64,000 nt of DNA from Frateuria_A sp051900415. GTDB lineage: Bacteria; Pseudomonadota; Gammaproteobacteria; Xanthomonadales; Rhodanobacteraceae. The notes beneath the pieces are model-generated. The model did not search any database. It was not told the DNA's origin and worked only from the letters and a program-made list of their open reading frames with translations. Location: positions 201,646 to 265,645 of the forward strand of contig NZ_JBHZGL010000005.1 in NCBI RefSeq assembly GCF_051900415.1, in the 5' to 3' direction. This document shows, one piece after another, positions 1 through 8,377 of this stretch (its first letter is position 1; each line of letters begins with the position of its first letter). A program made the position numbers and the translations under genes.

Positions 1-492
1 CAGGGCTACACCGAGCCCGACCCGCGCGAGGATCTCTCCGGCACCGACGTGGCGCGCAAGCTGGTGATCCTGGCGCGCGAAGCCGGCTGGCCGCTGTCGC
101 TGGAGGACGTGGAGGTGGAAAGCCTGGTGCCGCCGGCGCTGGCTGCGCTTTCGGCCGACACCTTCCTCGATCGTCTGGGCCAGGGCGGCCTGGCCGAACT
201 GGACGCCCCGCTGGCCGAGCGTCTCGCCCGCACGCGTGAGGCCGGCTGCGTGCTGCGCCACGTCGCCAGCCTCGACGCCCATGGCCGCGCGACGGTGCGG
301 CTGCAAGCCCTGTCCGCGTGTCATCCGTTCGCGCATACCCGGCTCACCGACAACATCGTGCAACTGCGCACCGCCCGCTACTGCGACAATCCGCTGATCG
401 TGCAGGGTCCCGGCGCCGGGCCGCAGGTCACCGCCGCCGGCGTGTTCGCCGACGTGCTGCGCATCGCCGAGGCCCAGGGAGCACGCGCATGA
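1..492 (+). CDS. thrA: Bifunctional aspartokinase/homoserine dehydrogenase, C-terminal end (partial)
   Basis: This is the last 163 codons of a gene that starts before the window. The visible part reads QGYTEPDPREDLSGTDVARK near its start, the conserved catalytic region of homoserine dehydrogenase (NADPH-dependent reduction of aspartate semialdehyde to homoserine). It ends after the DNPLIVQGPGAG segment typical of the C-terminus of fused ThrA/MetL enzymes. The aspartokinase half cannot be seen, so the fusion is inferred from family resemblance and from the thrB-thrC genes that follow. Its TGA overlaps an ATG at 489, but the following gene more likely starts at 513. Confidence 0.9.
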   Translation, partial: QGYTEPDPREDLSGTDVARKLVILAREAGWPLSLEDVEVESLVPPALAALSADTFLDRLGQGGLAELDAPLAERLARTREAGCVLRHVASLDAHGRATVRLQALSACHPFAHTRLTDNIVQLRTARYCDNPLIVQGPGAGPQVTAAGVFADVLRIAEAQGARA

Positions 493-512
493 ACCTCATC
501 AAGGAACCGCCC

Positions 513-1442
513 ATGTCGTCCGTCCGCACCGCCAGCGCCTTCGCCCCCGCCTGCGTGGGCAATGTGGGCGTGGGTTTCGACATCCTGGGCCACACCCTGG
601 CCGGCGCGGGCGACCGCGCGCAGGTCAGGCGTATCGACGAACCGGTGGTGCGCATCGCGCGCATCGAAGGTGTGGTGCGCGACCTGCCGATGGACGCCGA
701 ACGCAACACGGCCGGCGCCGCGCTGCTCGCCCTGCGCGAGGGGCTCGGGCTGGAAAACGGCTTCGAACTGATCCTGCACAAGGGCATTGCGTTGGGCTCG
801 GGCATGGCCGGCTCGGCCGCCTCCTGCGTGGCCGCGCTGGTCGCGGCCAATGCACTGCTGGACGATCCGCTGCCGCGCGAGGCGCTGTACGGCTTCGCGA
901 TGGACGGCGAGGCGGTGGCCAGTGGTGGCCGCCACGGCGACAACGTCGGTCCGCAGCTGCTCGGCGGCCTGGTGCTCGCTACCGCCACGCGGCTGGTGCG
1001 CATCCCGGTGCCGTCGGACTGGCATTGCGCGCTGGTGCATCCGCATTGCGTGCTGGAAACACGCCGCGCGCGCGCGGCGCTGGCGGGCAACTATGCGTTG
1101 TCCGAGTTCGTCGCACAGAGCGCGAATCTGGCGCAGGTGATCGCCGGCTGCTGGCAGGGCGACGCGGCGCTGGTGCGCGAGGGTCTCAAGGACGTGCTGG
1201 TCGAACCGCGCCGCGCGCCGCTGGTGCCGAATTTCGCCCGCGTGCAGCAGGCCGCGCTCGACCACGGCGCGCTCGGCGCCAGCATCTCCGGCGCCGGCCC
1301 CAGCGTGTTCGGCTGGTTCGAGGATGCGCACACTGCAAAGGCCGCGGCCGAGGCAATGCGCGCAGCGTTCGCCGAGGCAGGGCTGGACAGCGACGTGCTG
1401 GTCGGCCCCATCGACGGACCCGGCGCGCAGTTGCTCGCATGA
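513..1442 (+). CDS. thrB: Homoserine kinase (GHMP family)
   Basis: A 309-residue GHMP kinase that phosphorylates homoserine in threonine synthesis. The N-terminal AFAPACVGNVGVGFDILG segment and the glycine/serine-rich ATP loop GIALGSGMAGSAAS are visible, with the C-terminal GHMP motif near GASISGAGPSVFGWF. Two starts are possible. ATG 489 overlaps the thrA stop. ATG 513 has an AAGGA ribosome binding site at 501-505 and gives the usual family N-terminus, so it was chosen. The stop overlaps the thrC start by 4 bases. Confidence 0.93.
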   Translation: MSSVRTASAFAPACVGNVGVGFDILGHTLAGAGDRAQVRRIDEPVVRIARIEGVVRDLPMDAERNTAGAALLALREGLGLENGFELILHKGIALGSGMAGSAASCVAALVAANALLDDPLPREALYGFAMDGEAVASGGRHGDNVGPQLLGGLVLATATRLVRIPVPSDWHCALVHPHCVLETRRARAALAGNYALSEFVAQSANLAQVIAGCWQGDAALVREGLKDVLVEPRRAPLVPNFARVQQAALDHGALGASISGAGPSVFGWFEDAHTAKAAAEAMRAAFAEAGLDSDVLVGPIDGPGAQLLA

Positions 1443-2746
1443 GCGCGCCGCGCTACCTGAGCACGCGCGGACACGCGCCCGCGGTGTCGCTGGGCGAGGC
1501 GATCGCCGCCGGCCTGGCGCCGGACGGCGGGCTGTATGTCCCCGAGCGCCTGCCTCGTGTCAATCCTTCGGCGTTCGACCCGGACGATGACCTGGCCGCG
1601 ACCGCCACCACGTTGCTCACGCCTTTCTTCGATGACGGCGTGCTGGCCGAGTCGCTGCCCGCGATCTGCGCCGAGGCGTTCGCCTTCGAAGCGCCGCTGC
1701 GCCCGCTGGCGCGCGCGGACGCCTCGCTGCTGGAGCTCTTCCACGGCCCCACGGCCGCCTTCAAGGATTTCGGCGCGCGCTTCCTCGCCGCCTGTCTGCG
1801 TCGCCTGCGCACCACCGATGCGCCGCCGCTCACCATTCTGGTCGCCACCTCCGGCGACACCGGCGCCGCGGTCGGCGCCGCGTTCCACCGCCAACCCGGC
1901 GTGCGCGTGGCGATCCTCTATCCGGACGGCCGCGTCTCGCCGCGCCAGGCGCAACAGCTCGGCAGCTTTGGCGACAACGTCCATGCACTGCGCGTGGCGG
2001 GCAGCTTCGACGATTGCCAGCGCATGGTGAAGGCGGCACTCAACAACGCGGCACTGCAGCGGGCCGTGCCACTGAGTTCCGCCAACAGCATCAGCCTGGG
2101 CCGCCTGCTGCCGCAGATGAGCTACTACGCGCACGCGTCCCTTGGCTGGTGGCGCCGCCATGGCACGCCACTCGATTTCGTCATCCCCACCGGCAACCTC
2201 GGCAACGCTCTGGCCTGCGTGTGGGCGCGCGGCATGGGGCTGCCGATCGGCGACGTCCGCCTGGCCTGCAACGCCAACAGCACGCTGCCGGAGTTCTTCG
2301 CCGGTGCCGCCTACCGCCCGCGCGATGCCATCGCCACGCTGGCCAACGCCATGGACGTGGGCGCGCCGAGCAACTTCGAACGGCTGCGCTGGACGTTCGA
2401 CGGCGACGACGATGCCCTGCGCCGCGCGCTGCGCGCCACCAGCGTCGACGACGCGGCGATCCGCGCCACCTTGCTGCGCCACGCGCGCGACCACGGCGAA
2501 GTGGTCTGCCCGCACACCGCCACCGCGCTGGCGGTGCTCGATCAGACGCCGCGGCGCGACGGGCACGCCTGGGCGGTCGTCGCCACAGCGCATCCGGCCA
2601 AGTTCGAATTGGTGCTCGAACCCCTGCTCGGCCACCTGGTGCCGGTGCCGCCCGCGTTGGCCACCATGCTCGATCGGCCGAGCCGGGCCGCGCCGATGCC
2701 CGCCGACGACACCGCGTTCGGGCGATGGCTGCGGGCGCTGCGCTGA
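1439..2746 (+). CDS. thrC: Threonine synthase
   Basis: A 435-residue PLP enzyme that converts O-phosphohomoserine to threonine. It has the long proteobacterial N-terminus (YLSTRGHAPAVSLGEAIAAGLAPDGGL), the PLP-lysine motif FHGPTAAFKDFGARF, the SGDTGAAV phosphate loop, and PTGNLGNALA. Length fits the ThrC subfamily of about 430-470 residues. The ATG overlaps the thrB TGA, so thrA-thrB-thrC is a tightly coupled operon. A possible attenuator would lie upstream of thrA, outside the window. No clear terminator is visible before the next gene. Confidence 0.95.
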   Translation: MSAPRYLSTRGHAPAVSLGEAIAAGLAPDGGLYVPERLPRVNPSAFDPDDDLAATATTLLTPFFDDGVLAESLPAICAEAFAFEAPLRPLARADASLLELFHGPTAAFKDFGARFLAACLRRLRTTDAPPLTILVATSGDTGAAVGAAFHRQPGVRVAILYPDGRVSPRQAQQLGSFGDNVHALRVAGSFDDCQRMVKAALNNAALQRAVPLSSANSISLGRLLPQMSYYAHASLGWWRRHGTPLDFVIPTGNLGNALACVWARGMGLPIGDVRLACNANSTLPEFFAGAAYRPRDAIATLANAMDVGAPSNFERLRWTFDGDDDALRRALRATSVDDAAIRATLLRHARDHGEVVCPHTATALAVLDQTPRRDGHAWAVVATAHPAKFELVLEPLLGHLVPVPPALATMLDRPSRAAPMPADDTAFGRWLRALR

Positions 2747-2887
2747 GCGGCCATCCGCGATGCCGGGAACGGCAAAAAGGTTGAAACCGGACCGGCCCCC
2801 GTGACGAAGGGCATCCGGCCGAACGGGCTATTTACGCCGCGGCGGCAAGCCTCGACCCTGCATCCACTCAACGGGCAGGGAACGCAC

Positions 2888-3757
2888 ATGAAACAGTTTT
2901 TCCGCGACCGGCAGGGGTCGCTGCGCAACGGCTGGTGGATCCTCCTTTTCCTCGCCCTGTTCGTGGCGAGCCAGCCGGCGTACACCGTCGCGTCCAGGGC
3001 GCTGCAAGGGCTGGGCGTGGACAAGTCGTGGCTCGCGCCGCTGCCGGTGGTGTTCCTGGTGCTGGTGACCTGGGCCTGCCTGCGGTTGCGCAGGGAGCCG
3101 CTCGCCGCGGTCGGGCTTCGGCTGGATCTTGCGTGGGCGCGCGGCGTCCTCGGCGGCGCGGCCCTGGGTACCGCGCTGATCCTGATCGTGGCAGGCCTGA
3201 TCGCGCTTGCCGGCGGCGTCCGCTTCCGTCTCGATCCGGCGCGGGGCCTCGGCGCGCTGGCCATGGGCGCGTGGGCGTTCGTCTGGGTCGCGCTGCTGGA
3301 AGAACTGCTCTTCCGCGGCTTCGTATTCCAGCGCCTGATCGATGGCCTCGGTCGCTGGCCTGCGCTGCTGGCGATGGCGCTGCTGTTCGCGCTCGCGCAC
3401 TGGGGCAACCCCGGCATGGACGGGCCGACGCTGACCTGGGCTTCGATCGACACCGTGCTCGGTGCGCTCCTGCTGGGCCTTGCCTACCTGCGCACCGGCT
3501 CGCTGGCGCTGCCGATCGGCATCCACTTCGGCTGGAACTGGGCGCAAGGCGCGCTGCTCGGCTTCGACGTGAGCGGCTTCGGCCAGGCCGGCTGGCTGCT
3601 GCCGGAGCTGCTCGGCAAGCCGCAATGGCTCACCGGCGGCGCGTTCGGCCCGGAAGCGAGCGTGTTCGCGGTGTTGGTGGACGCGGTGGCCGTAGGGTTG
3701 ATGTGGAAATGGAAAGGGAGCGCGGATGCGCGCTCGATGGCGCCGACGTCCGCGTAG
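2888..3757 (+). CDS. CPBP-family intramembrane metalloprotease
   Basis: A 289-residue integral membrane protein, mostly hydrophobic, with about eight helices. The CPBP (Abi/CAAX-like) motifs are in order: EELLFRGFVFQRL (motif EExxxR), FALAHWGNPG (FxxxH) and HFGWNWAQG (third metal-binding histidine). Families with these motifs cleave prenylated or membrane proteins or process peptides; the substrate here is unknown. ATG 2888 was chosen over the upstream in-frame ATG at 2801 because a GGGAA ribosome site precedes it and the charged KQFFRDRQGSLRNGWW start matches the family. Confidence 0.85.
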   Translation: MKQFFRDRQGSLRNGWWILLFLALFVASQPAYTVASRALQGLGVDKSWLAPLPVVFLVLVTWACLRLRREPLAAVGLRLDLAWARGVLGGAALGTALILIVAGLIALAGGVRFRLDPARGLGALAMGAWAFVWVALLEELLFRGFVFQRLIDGLGRWPALLAMALLFALAHWGNPGMDGPTLTWASIDTVLGALLLGLAYLRTGSLALPIGIHFGWNWAQGALLGFDVSGFGQAGWLLPELLGKPQWLTGGAFGPEASVFAVLVDAVAVGLMWKWKGSADARSMAPTSA

Positions 3758-3819
3758 CTGCCAGCCCAAAGCCCCAGTCGCGTCCTGCGCAACCGAAGGT
3801 GGCTGCGGCGCGGTTGTGC

Positions 3820-3849
3820 GGAGCGCCAGCGAACGGCCGATGGCGCTCC
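3820..3849. other. Intergenic inverted repeat (possible transcript end)
   Basis: A 9-bp perfect inverted repeat (GGAGCGCCA / TGGCGCTCC) with a 12-nt loop lies in the 286-bp gap between the CPBP protease gene and the DUF4303-like gene. It has no T-run, so it is only a possible stem for a transcript end. Nothing else is recognisable in this gap apart from a CATACT hexamer near 4012, about 27 nt before the next start. Confidence 0.3.
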
Positions 3850-4043
3850 TGTCATCTCATCCAAGGACCGACAGTGCTCGACGGGCAGTGGTGGCCAGCG
3901 ACTGGTAAAGCAGGCCCAACACCCAGCGGATGAAATCCACCGTCAGTGCTTGCAGCCGGGAGTCGGCCAAGGCCCGCGATTGAGGTCGCGGCCTGCGGCT
4001 TCGCTTCTGCATACTTGGCGCACCAACACACGCAGGAAGCCCC

Positions 4044-4676
4044 ATGGACGCCAGGGACGCATTTCGATCCGAGTTGACTGCCGCGACACTTCGCGCTGCC
4101 AGGGAAGCGGTCGCCCGCTTCGGTTCCGAGCGGATCTATTCGTTCGCGCTGTATACCAACGGCGAATACAACTACCTGTTCGCCTCGGTTTCGACGCAGG
4201 CCGGGCTCGAGCGGGTCGCCCGCAACTATCTGGAGAAGCCGGATTTCCGGCGCACTTGGAAAACCCTCGATGTCGCGATGGTGCAGCTGAAATGGAGCCC
4301 CTGCGATTCGCCACACCACGTGGCGCTGGAAGATGGCTTCGCTGCCGCGCAGGCGCAGCTGGACATGCTCTGGGACGCCATCGACGAGGACGACGTGGAC
4401 GATGAGGATTTCGACGATGAGTGGGGGGACGACGACTATTCGCGCTTGTGCGATTTCGTCGTCCAGGCGAGCGCAGAAGCCCTCGATGGCGTGCGGCGCG
4501 CGGGCATCTTCGACGAGGGCGTGACGTTCAATATCCTCATGGGTGACCAGGGCGAAGACGAGCGGCTGCACTATGCCGCGGCGTTGAACGACGCGGCAGT
4601 GGTCCGGCGGCTGCGCGAGGATTTCGGCGTCGCCGCCCGGCACCGTAGCGTGAGAATGGAAGACGATCCCGCGTGA
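4044..4676 (+). CDS. DUF4303-like hypothetical protein
   Basis: A 210-residue soluble protein of unknown function. The layout resembles DUF4303: an N-terminal helical segment, then an IYSFALYTNGEYNYLFASVST strand region, a KTLDVAMVQLKWSPCDSPHH segment, and a C-terminal FNILMGDQGED stretch. A strongly acidic run at about residues 112-131 (many D/E) is notable. DUF4303 proteins sometimes occur as immunity-like proteins beside polymorphic toxins, but no toxin is adjacent, so that role is not claimed. An AGGAAG ribosome site lies 6-7 nt before the ATG. It is flanked by convergent and unrelated genes and appears monocistronic. Confidence 0.65.
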   Translation: MDARDAFRSELTAATLRAAREAVARFGSERIYSFALYTNGEYNYLFASVSTQAGLERVARNYLEKPDFRRTWKTLDVAMVQLKWSPCDSPHHVALEDGFAAAQAQLDMLWDAIDEDDVDDEDFDDEWGDDDYSRLCDFVVQASAEALDGVRRAGIFDEGVTFNILMGDQGEDERLHYAAALNDAAVVRRLREDFGVAARHRSVRMEDDPA

Positions 4677-4940
4677 CGGCCACTGCGGAGCAGCGCGCCC
4701 TGCGCTGGCGTGGGTGCCCGGGCTGGCGCCAAACCAGCGATCGAAGCTCCGCTTCCGCTTCCGCTTCCACTGTCGCTCACGCACACCGGCGATCTGCGCG
4801 CACGTGAACTTCGAGAGCTTGCACTTCGTCACTGAACAGATGCCGCCGACGTCGAGGCAAGCCGCAAGAGCGGCCGCAGCGGAGAAGAACGCCGAACGAG
4901 CGCGATCCCCGAACGAGGGGAGCGGAAAGCCGCGCTTCGC
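4677..4940. other. Intergenic gap between convergent genes, no gene seen
   Basis: The 264 bp between the convergent DUF4303-like and diguanylate cyclase genes contain a short run of CGCTTC-type tandem repeats near 4745-4770. No coding region, tRNA or strong T-tailed hairpin is recognisable. Confidence 0.5.
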
Positions 4941-6050
4941 TCAGAACAGATCGATGCTGCCGGTGCTCACCGGCTCGGCGGCCAGCGCGCCGCGGCGGAC
5001 CAGTTCCTCGTAGCCGTGGGTGCGGTTGCGGCCGTGTTCCTTGGCGAAGTAGAGCGCCTTGTCGGCGCGGTCGATGACCGTCTCCGGGTAATCGCCCATC
5101 GCGGCGAGCGCGTAGCCGACGCTGACGGTGACGTGGCCGACCTGCGGAAACAGGTAGCTGGCCACCCGCTGGCGGAAGCGTTCGAGCGCTCCGCGCGCCT
5201 CGGCTTCGTCGTGGCCGGCCAGCAGCACCACGAACTCCTCGCCGCCGAAACGGAACAGCACGTCGCCCTGGCGGAAGCTGGCGCGCATCTGCTGCGCCAG
5301 CAGCAGGATCACCTCGTCGCCGTAGATGTGGCCGTAGGTGTCGTTGATGCGCTTGAAATGGTCGATGTCGAAGATTGCCAGCCACACGTTGTCCGGGCCG
5401 GCGTAGCCGGCGCGGCGCTCGTCGGGCGCCCGCGCCGGGACCGGATGGTGGAACAGCCGCTGCAGGTGGCGCTCGAAAGTGCGCCGGTTGTACAGGCCGG
5501 TGAGCTTGTCGCGCTCGCTCTCGTTGAGCAGGGTGATGTAATTGGCGTAGATCCGCGCGAAGCCTTCGGCCAGCGCATGGGCGCCGTCCAGCGGCGTATC
5601 GGATTCCAGTTGCAGCGCGCCCAGCGCGCGTCCTTCGTGCAGGATCGGCACGTACAGGCGGTGCTCGTCGGCCAGCGTCTCGGCGAAGCTCTGCTGCTGG
5701 TCCATGCAACGCCATACGGGATCCAGCGCGGGATCGTCGGCGTCCGGCTCGCCGGCGTGCAGCGAGAACACGCCCTGCGCATCGGCGGCGCATCGCACCA
5801 GGCTTTCCAAGCGGCGGCCGTCGGCTGCCCGCTTGCACAGCACGACCGCGCACGCCGGTGCCAGCTCGGCCAGCGACAGCGCCAGGCTGTGGTCGAGCGC
5901 GTCGATGTCGCGGTGGTGGGTGAAGGCGGCGACCGAGGCGAGCAGACGCGCCTGCGCCGGCGCCATCGGGCTTCGCGGCGCCGGCGCCAATGCGGACAAG
6001 GCGCGCGCCGACGCGGCTTCCTGCGCAACGATGTCGTATGCCACGGACAT
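4941..6050 (-). CDS. Diguanylate cyclase with N-terminal GAF-like domain
   Basis: A 369-residue protein without an obvious membrane segment. Residues about 30-170 look like a GAF-type sensory domain. Residues about 178-350 are a GGDEF domain with the GGEEF active site at 269-273. The inhibitory I-site R260-x-x-D263 sits five residues upstream of the active site, so the enzyme should make c-di-GMP from two GTP and be product-inhibited. The lead-in LTGLYNRRTFERHL and the FDIDHFKRINDTYGH metal/base region are intact. A GGGAG ribosome site lies before ATG 6050. No EAL or receiver domain is present. The input signal is unknown. Confidence 0.9.
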   Translation of the reverse strand: MSVAYDIVAQEAASARALSALAPAPRSPMAPAQARLLASVAAFTHHRDIDALDHSLALSLAELAPACAVVLCKRAADGRRLESLVRCAADAQGVFSLHAGEPDADDPALDPVWRCMDQQQSFAETLADEHRLYVPILHEGRALGALQLESDTPLDGAHALAEGFARIYANYITLLNESERDKLTGLYNRRTFERHLQRLFHHPVPARAPDERRAGYAGPDNVWLAIFDIDHFKRINDTYGHIYGDEVILLLAQQMRASFRQGDVLFRFGGEEFVVLLAGHDEAEARGALERFRQRVASYLFPQVGHVTVSVGYALAAMGDYPETVIDRADKALYFAKEHGRNRTHGYEELVRRGALAAEPVSTGSIDLF

Positions 6051-6156
6051 GCCCGGCTCCCGGGGATGGCTTCAACGCTTGGCCGTCGCTCGCGCAACGG
6101 AACCTTCGCCTGACTTATCGGCGGCCGCAGCGTGCACTTGAGCGGTTCGAACCAAA

Positions 6157-6171
6157 CGGCACGCCGTGCCG
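6157..6171. promoter_or_regulatory. Hyphenated palindrome in a divergent promoter gap
   Basis: CGGCACG-C-CGTGCCG is a perfect 7-bp inverted repeat around one base. It lies between the divergent diguanylate cyclase gene and a small proline-rich gene, next to an A/T-rich run at 6178-6187. The placement suits a dimeric repressor or activator site, but the cognate protein is unknown and a chance palindrome is possible in GC-rich DNA. Confidence 0.25.
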
Positions 6172-6252
6172 AGACGCAAATTTTTTTGCCGCGCGCTTGA
6201 CGGGCCTTGCGCGAGGCTGGCGGCCATCCGCCTCGCCGAACGGAGCCACGCC

Positions 6253-6423
6253 ATGCCGAACAATCCCCAGCATCCCGAGCCGCCGATCGCCCAGCCTGGC
6301 AAGCTGCGGCCCGACGAGGAAATCCGCAACCCTGGCCATGCCAGTCCCGCGCGGGACGCCGATCCGGACCCGCTTGGAAGCCCGCTGGAAGAAAACGATC
6401 CGTTACAACCGCCGCCGCCCTGA
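6253..6423 (+). CDS. Small proline-rich hydrophilic protein
   Basis: A 56-residue protein starting MPNNPQHPEPPIAQPG and ending in a run of prolines. It has no hydrophobic segment and is probably disordered. A GGAG ribosome site lies 7-8 nt before ATG 6253, which supports real translation from this codon rather than from the earlier in-frame ATG at 6166. It lies 120 bp before ubiA in the same direction. No function can be given. Its existence rests on the ribosome site and a compact, charged, in-frame composition. Confidence 0.55.
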   Translation: MPNNPQHPEPPIAQPGKLRPDEEIRNPGHASPARDADPDPLGSPLEENDPLQPPPP

Positions 6424-6542
6424 GCATCGCCACGGCCCACGGGTCCCGGGCCGCGACCGCGTAAGCGGTGAGATGCCGCGCCGGACGGAAAAGCGTGGTG
6501 CCGCGCAATCGCCGGGCGACGGGCCGGGCTAAACTGCCGCGC

Positions 6543-7559
6543 ATGGCCCCTCCTCCCCGCAAGCGCCAGCGCCGCACGCCGCCGACCACGGCGCGACCGC
6601 GCCCCGCCGCACCCACTCCTGCCCGCCCGATCCGCCCGGCCGACAGCTCGACCCGCGCCACGCGGGTGCTCGACCTGCTGCTGCGCCCGTTGCCGCCGCA
6701 CTGGCGCGAAAAGGCCGCGGACTACCTCGTGCTCACCCGCATGGATCGGCCGATCGGCGCGCTGCTGCTGCTGTGGCCGACCTGGTGGGCACTGTGGCTG
6801 GCCGCCGGCGATTTCCCGCCGTGGGGCGCGCTGGTGATCTTCACCCTGGGCGTGTTCGCGATGCGCTCGGCCGGGTGCGCGATCAACGATTTCGCCGACC
6901 GCAAGCTCGACCCGCAGGTGGCGCGTACCGCCGGGCGGCCGATCGCGAGCGGCCGGGTGAGCCCGCGCGAGGCGCTGATCGTGTTCGGCGCGCTCCTCGC
7001 GTTCGCCTTCGTGCTGGTGCTGTTCACCAACGCGCTGACCATCAAGCTCTCCTTCGCCGGCGCGGCGCTGGCGGCGATCTACCCGTTCACCAAGCGCTGG
7101 ACCTACCTGCCGCAGGTGGTGCTCGGCGCGGCGTTCGGCTGGTCGATCCCGATGGCGTTCGCGGCGGTGACCGGCACGGTGCCGCCGCTGGGCTGGCTGC
7201 TGTTCCTGGGCAACATCCTGTGGTCGGTGATCTACGACACCGAGTACGCGATGGTCGATCGCAACGACGACCTCAAGGTCGGCGCCAAGTCCACCGCGAT
7301 CCTGTTCGGCGATGCGGACGTGCCGATCCTGGGGATGCTGATCGGCACCTTCCTGCTGGCCATGCTGTTCGTCGGCCAGCGCGCGCAGCTGCCGTGGCCA
7401 TACTGGCTCGGCCTGCTCGCCGCCGCCGGCCTGTTCGGCTACCAGCTGTGGCTGATCCGCACTCGCGCCCGCGACGCCTGCCTGGCCGCGTTCCGTCACA
7501 ACAACTGGGTCGGCCTGACGTTGTGGATCGGCATCGTGCTGGGCCTGGCCGTCAAGTGA
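6543..7559 (+). CDS. ubiA: 4-hydroxybenzoate octaprenyltransferase
   Basis: A 338-residue membrane prenyltransferase that attaches the polyprenyl tail to 4-hydroxybenzoate in ubiquinone synthesis. The two aspartate-rich motifs are clear: NDFADRKLD in the first half and DTEYAMVDRNDD in the second, and the LLLWPTWWALW helix matches the family. Residues 1 to about 50 form an unusual arginine/proline-rich extension ahead of the normal start of the family. A TAAACT hexamer at 6529-6534 lies only about 9 nt before ATG 6543, so the transcript could be leaderless. A start further downstream cannot be excluded. Confidence 0.92.
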   Translation: MAPPPRKRQRRTPPTTARPRPAAPTPARPIRPADSSTRATRVLDLLLRPLPPHWREKAADYLVLTRMDRPIGALLLLWPTWWALWLAAGDFPPWGALVIFTLGVFAMRSAGCAINDFADRKLDPQVARTAGRPIASGRVSPREALIVFGALLAFAFVLVLFTNALTIKLSFAGAALAAIYPFTKRWTYLPQVVLGAAFGWSIPMAFAAVTGTVPPLGWLLFLGNILWSVIYDTEYAMVDRNDDLKVGAKSTAILFGDADVPILGMLIGTFLLAMLFVGQRAQLPWPYWLGLLAAAGLFGYQLWLIRTRARDACLAAFRHNNWVGLTLWIGIVLGLAVK

Positions 7560-7570
7560 AGCGCGCCCCC

Positions 7571-7646
7571 TTGTAGGAGCCCGCTTGCGGGCGATGCCCT
7601 GATGCAGGCCGGAACCACAGCATCGCCCGCAAGCGGGCTCCTACAA
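7571..7646. repeat. Family A palindromic repeat (copy 1)
   Basis: A perfect 26-bp inverted repeat (arms 7571-7596 and 7621-7646) begins TTGTAGGAGCCCGCTTGCGG and encloses a 24-nt loop between the convergent ubiA and comF genes. The right arm contains the comF stop codon (TAG inside TTTGTAGGAGC on the minus strand). The second copy of this family is at 45453-45517. The shape matches REP-type dispersed palindromes. It may also act as a bidirectional transcript end. Confidence 0.9.
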
Positions 7647-8369
7647 AGGGCGCTGCCGCGGCGCAGGCGCCCGCGCCAATGCCCACACATCCACCCGCGC
7701 CACGCCCGCCCGCTTAAGCACCCGCGCGCACTCGGCCAGCGTCGCGCCGGTGGTCATCACGTCATCCAGCAACGCCACGTGCGCCGGCAGCGCCAGCCCT
7801 TCGCACAGCGCGAATGCCCCGCGCACGTTGCGACGCCGCGCCGCCGCATCCAGCTCGGTCTGCGCTTCGGTAAAACGCGCGCGCAGCAGTCCGTCATGCC
7901 GCACCGGCACGCCGAGTGCACGACCGAGCGGCCGCGCCAGCTCCAGCGACTGGTTGTAGCCACGCTGGCGCAGGCGCGAGCGATGCAGCGGCACCGGCAG
8001 GATCAGCGCCGGCCGTGCGACCGGCGGCGCCGCGCACTGCCACAGCCGCGCCAGCGTGCGCCCGGCCGCCAGGTCGCTACCGAACTTGTAGCGCGCCTCC
8101 AGCCGGTCCAGCGGCCAGCCGTAGCGAAACGGTGCCCAGGCCGCGTCCCACGGCGGCGGCTTGCGCTGACACCGGCCGCACATCGCCACCGCGCTGGGCA
8201 AGGGCAGCGCGCACCGCGCGCAGCAACTGGTGTTGCGGGGCAGCTCCGCGGCGCAGGCGTGGCACAGGTCCAGCCCGTCGCCGCCGGCATCGCCGCACAG
8301 CAGGCAGCGCCACGGCAGCAGCCAGGCGTGCAGGCGGGAGAGCAGATGGGCAAGCGCATCCATGCGCAT
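7641..8369 (-). CDS. comF: ComF family phosphoribosyltransferase-like protein
   Basis: A 242-residue protein. The N-terminal CLLCGDAGGDGLDLCHAC and following cysteine pairs (CARC, CGRC) form a zinc-ribbon region, and the PRTase loop VALLDDVMTTGATLAECA is near the C-terminus. ComF proteins are linked to DNA uptake or phosphoribosyl metabolism. ATG 8369 (MRMDAL) or ATG 8363 (MDAL) are both possible; 8369 lies closer to an AAGGA element. It starts 8 nt after the stop of the small membrane protein, so the two are likely co-transcribed. Its stop codon is supplied by the palindromic repeat. Confidence 0.88.
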   Translation of the reverse strand: MRMDALAHLLSRLHAWLLPWRCLLCGDAGGDGLDLCHACAAELPRNTSCCARCALPLPSAVAMCGRCQRKPPPWDAAWAPFRYGWPLDRLEARYKFGSDLAAGRTLARLWQCAAPPVARPALILPVPLHRSRLRQRGYNQSLELARPLGRALGVPVRHDGLLRARFTEAQTELDAAARRRNVRGAFALCEGLALPAHVALLDDVMTTGATLAECARVLKRAGVARVDVWALARAPAPRQRPL

Positions 8370-8377
8370 CGGGGATG

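Noticed and set aside
1091..2635. A 514-codon minus-strand frame opposite thrB/thrC
   Set aside because: Shadow of thrC; the plus-strand thrB and thrC frames have intact catalytic motifs.
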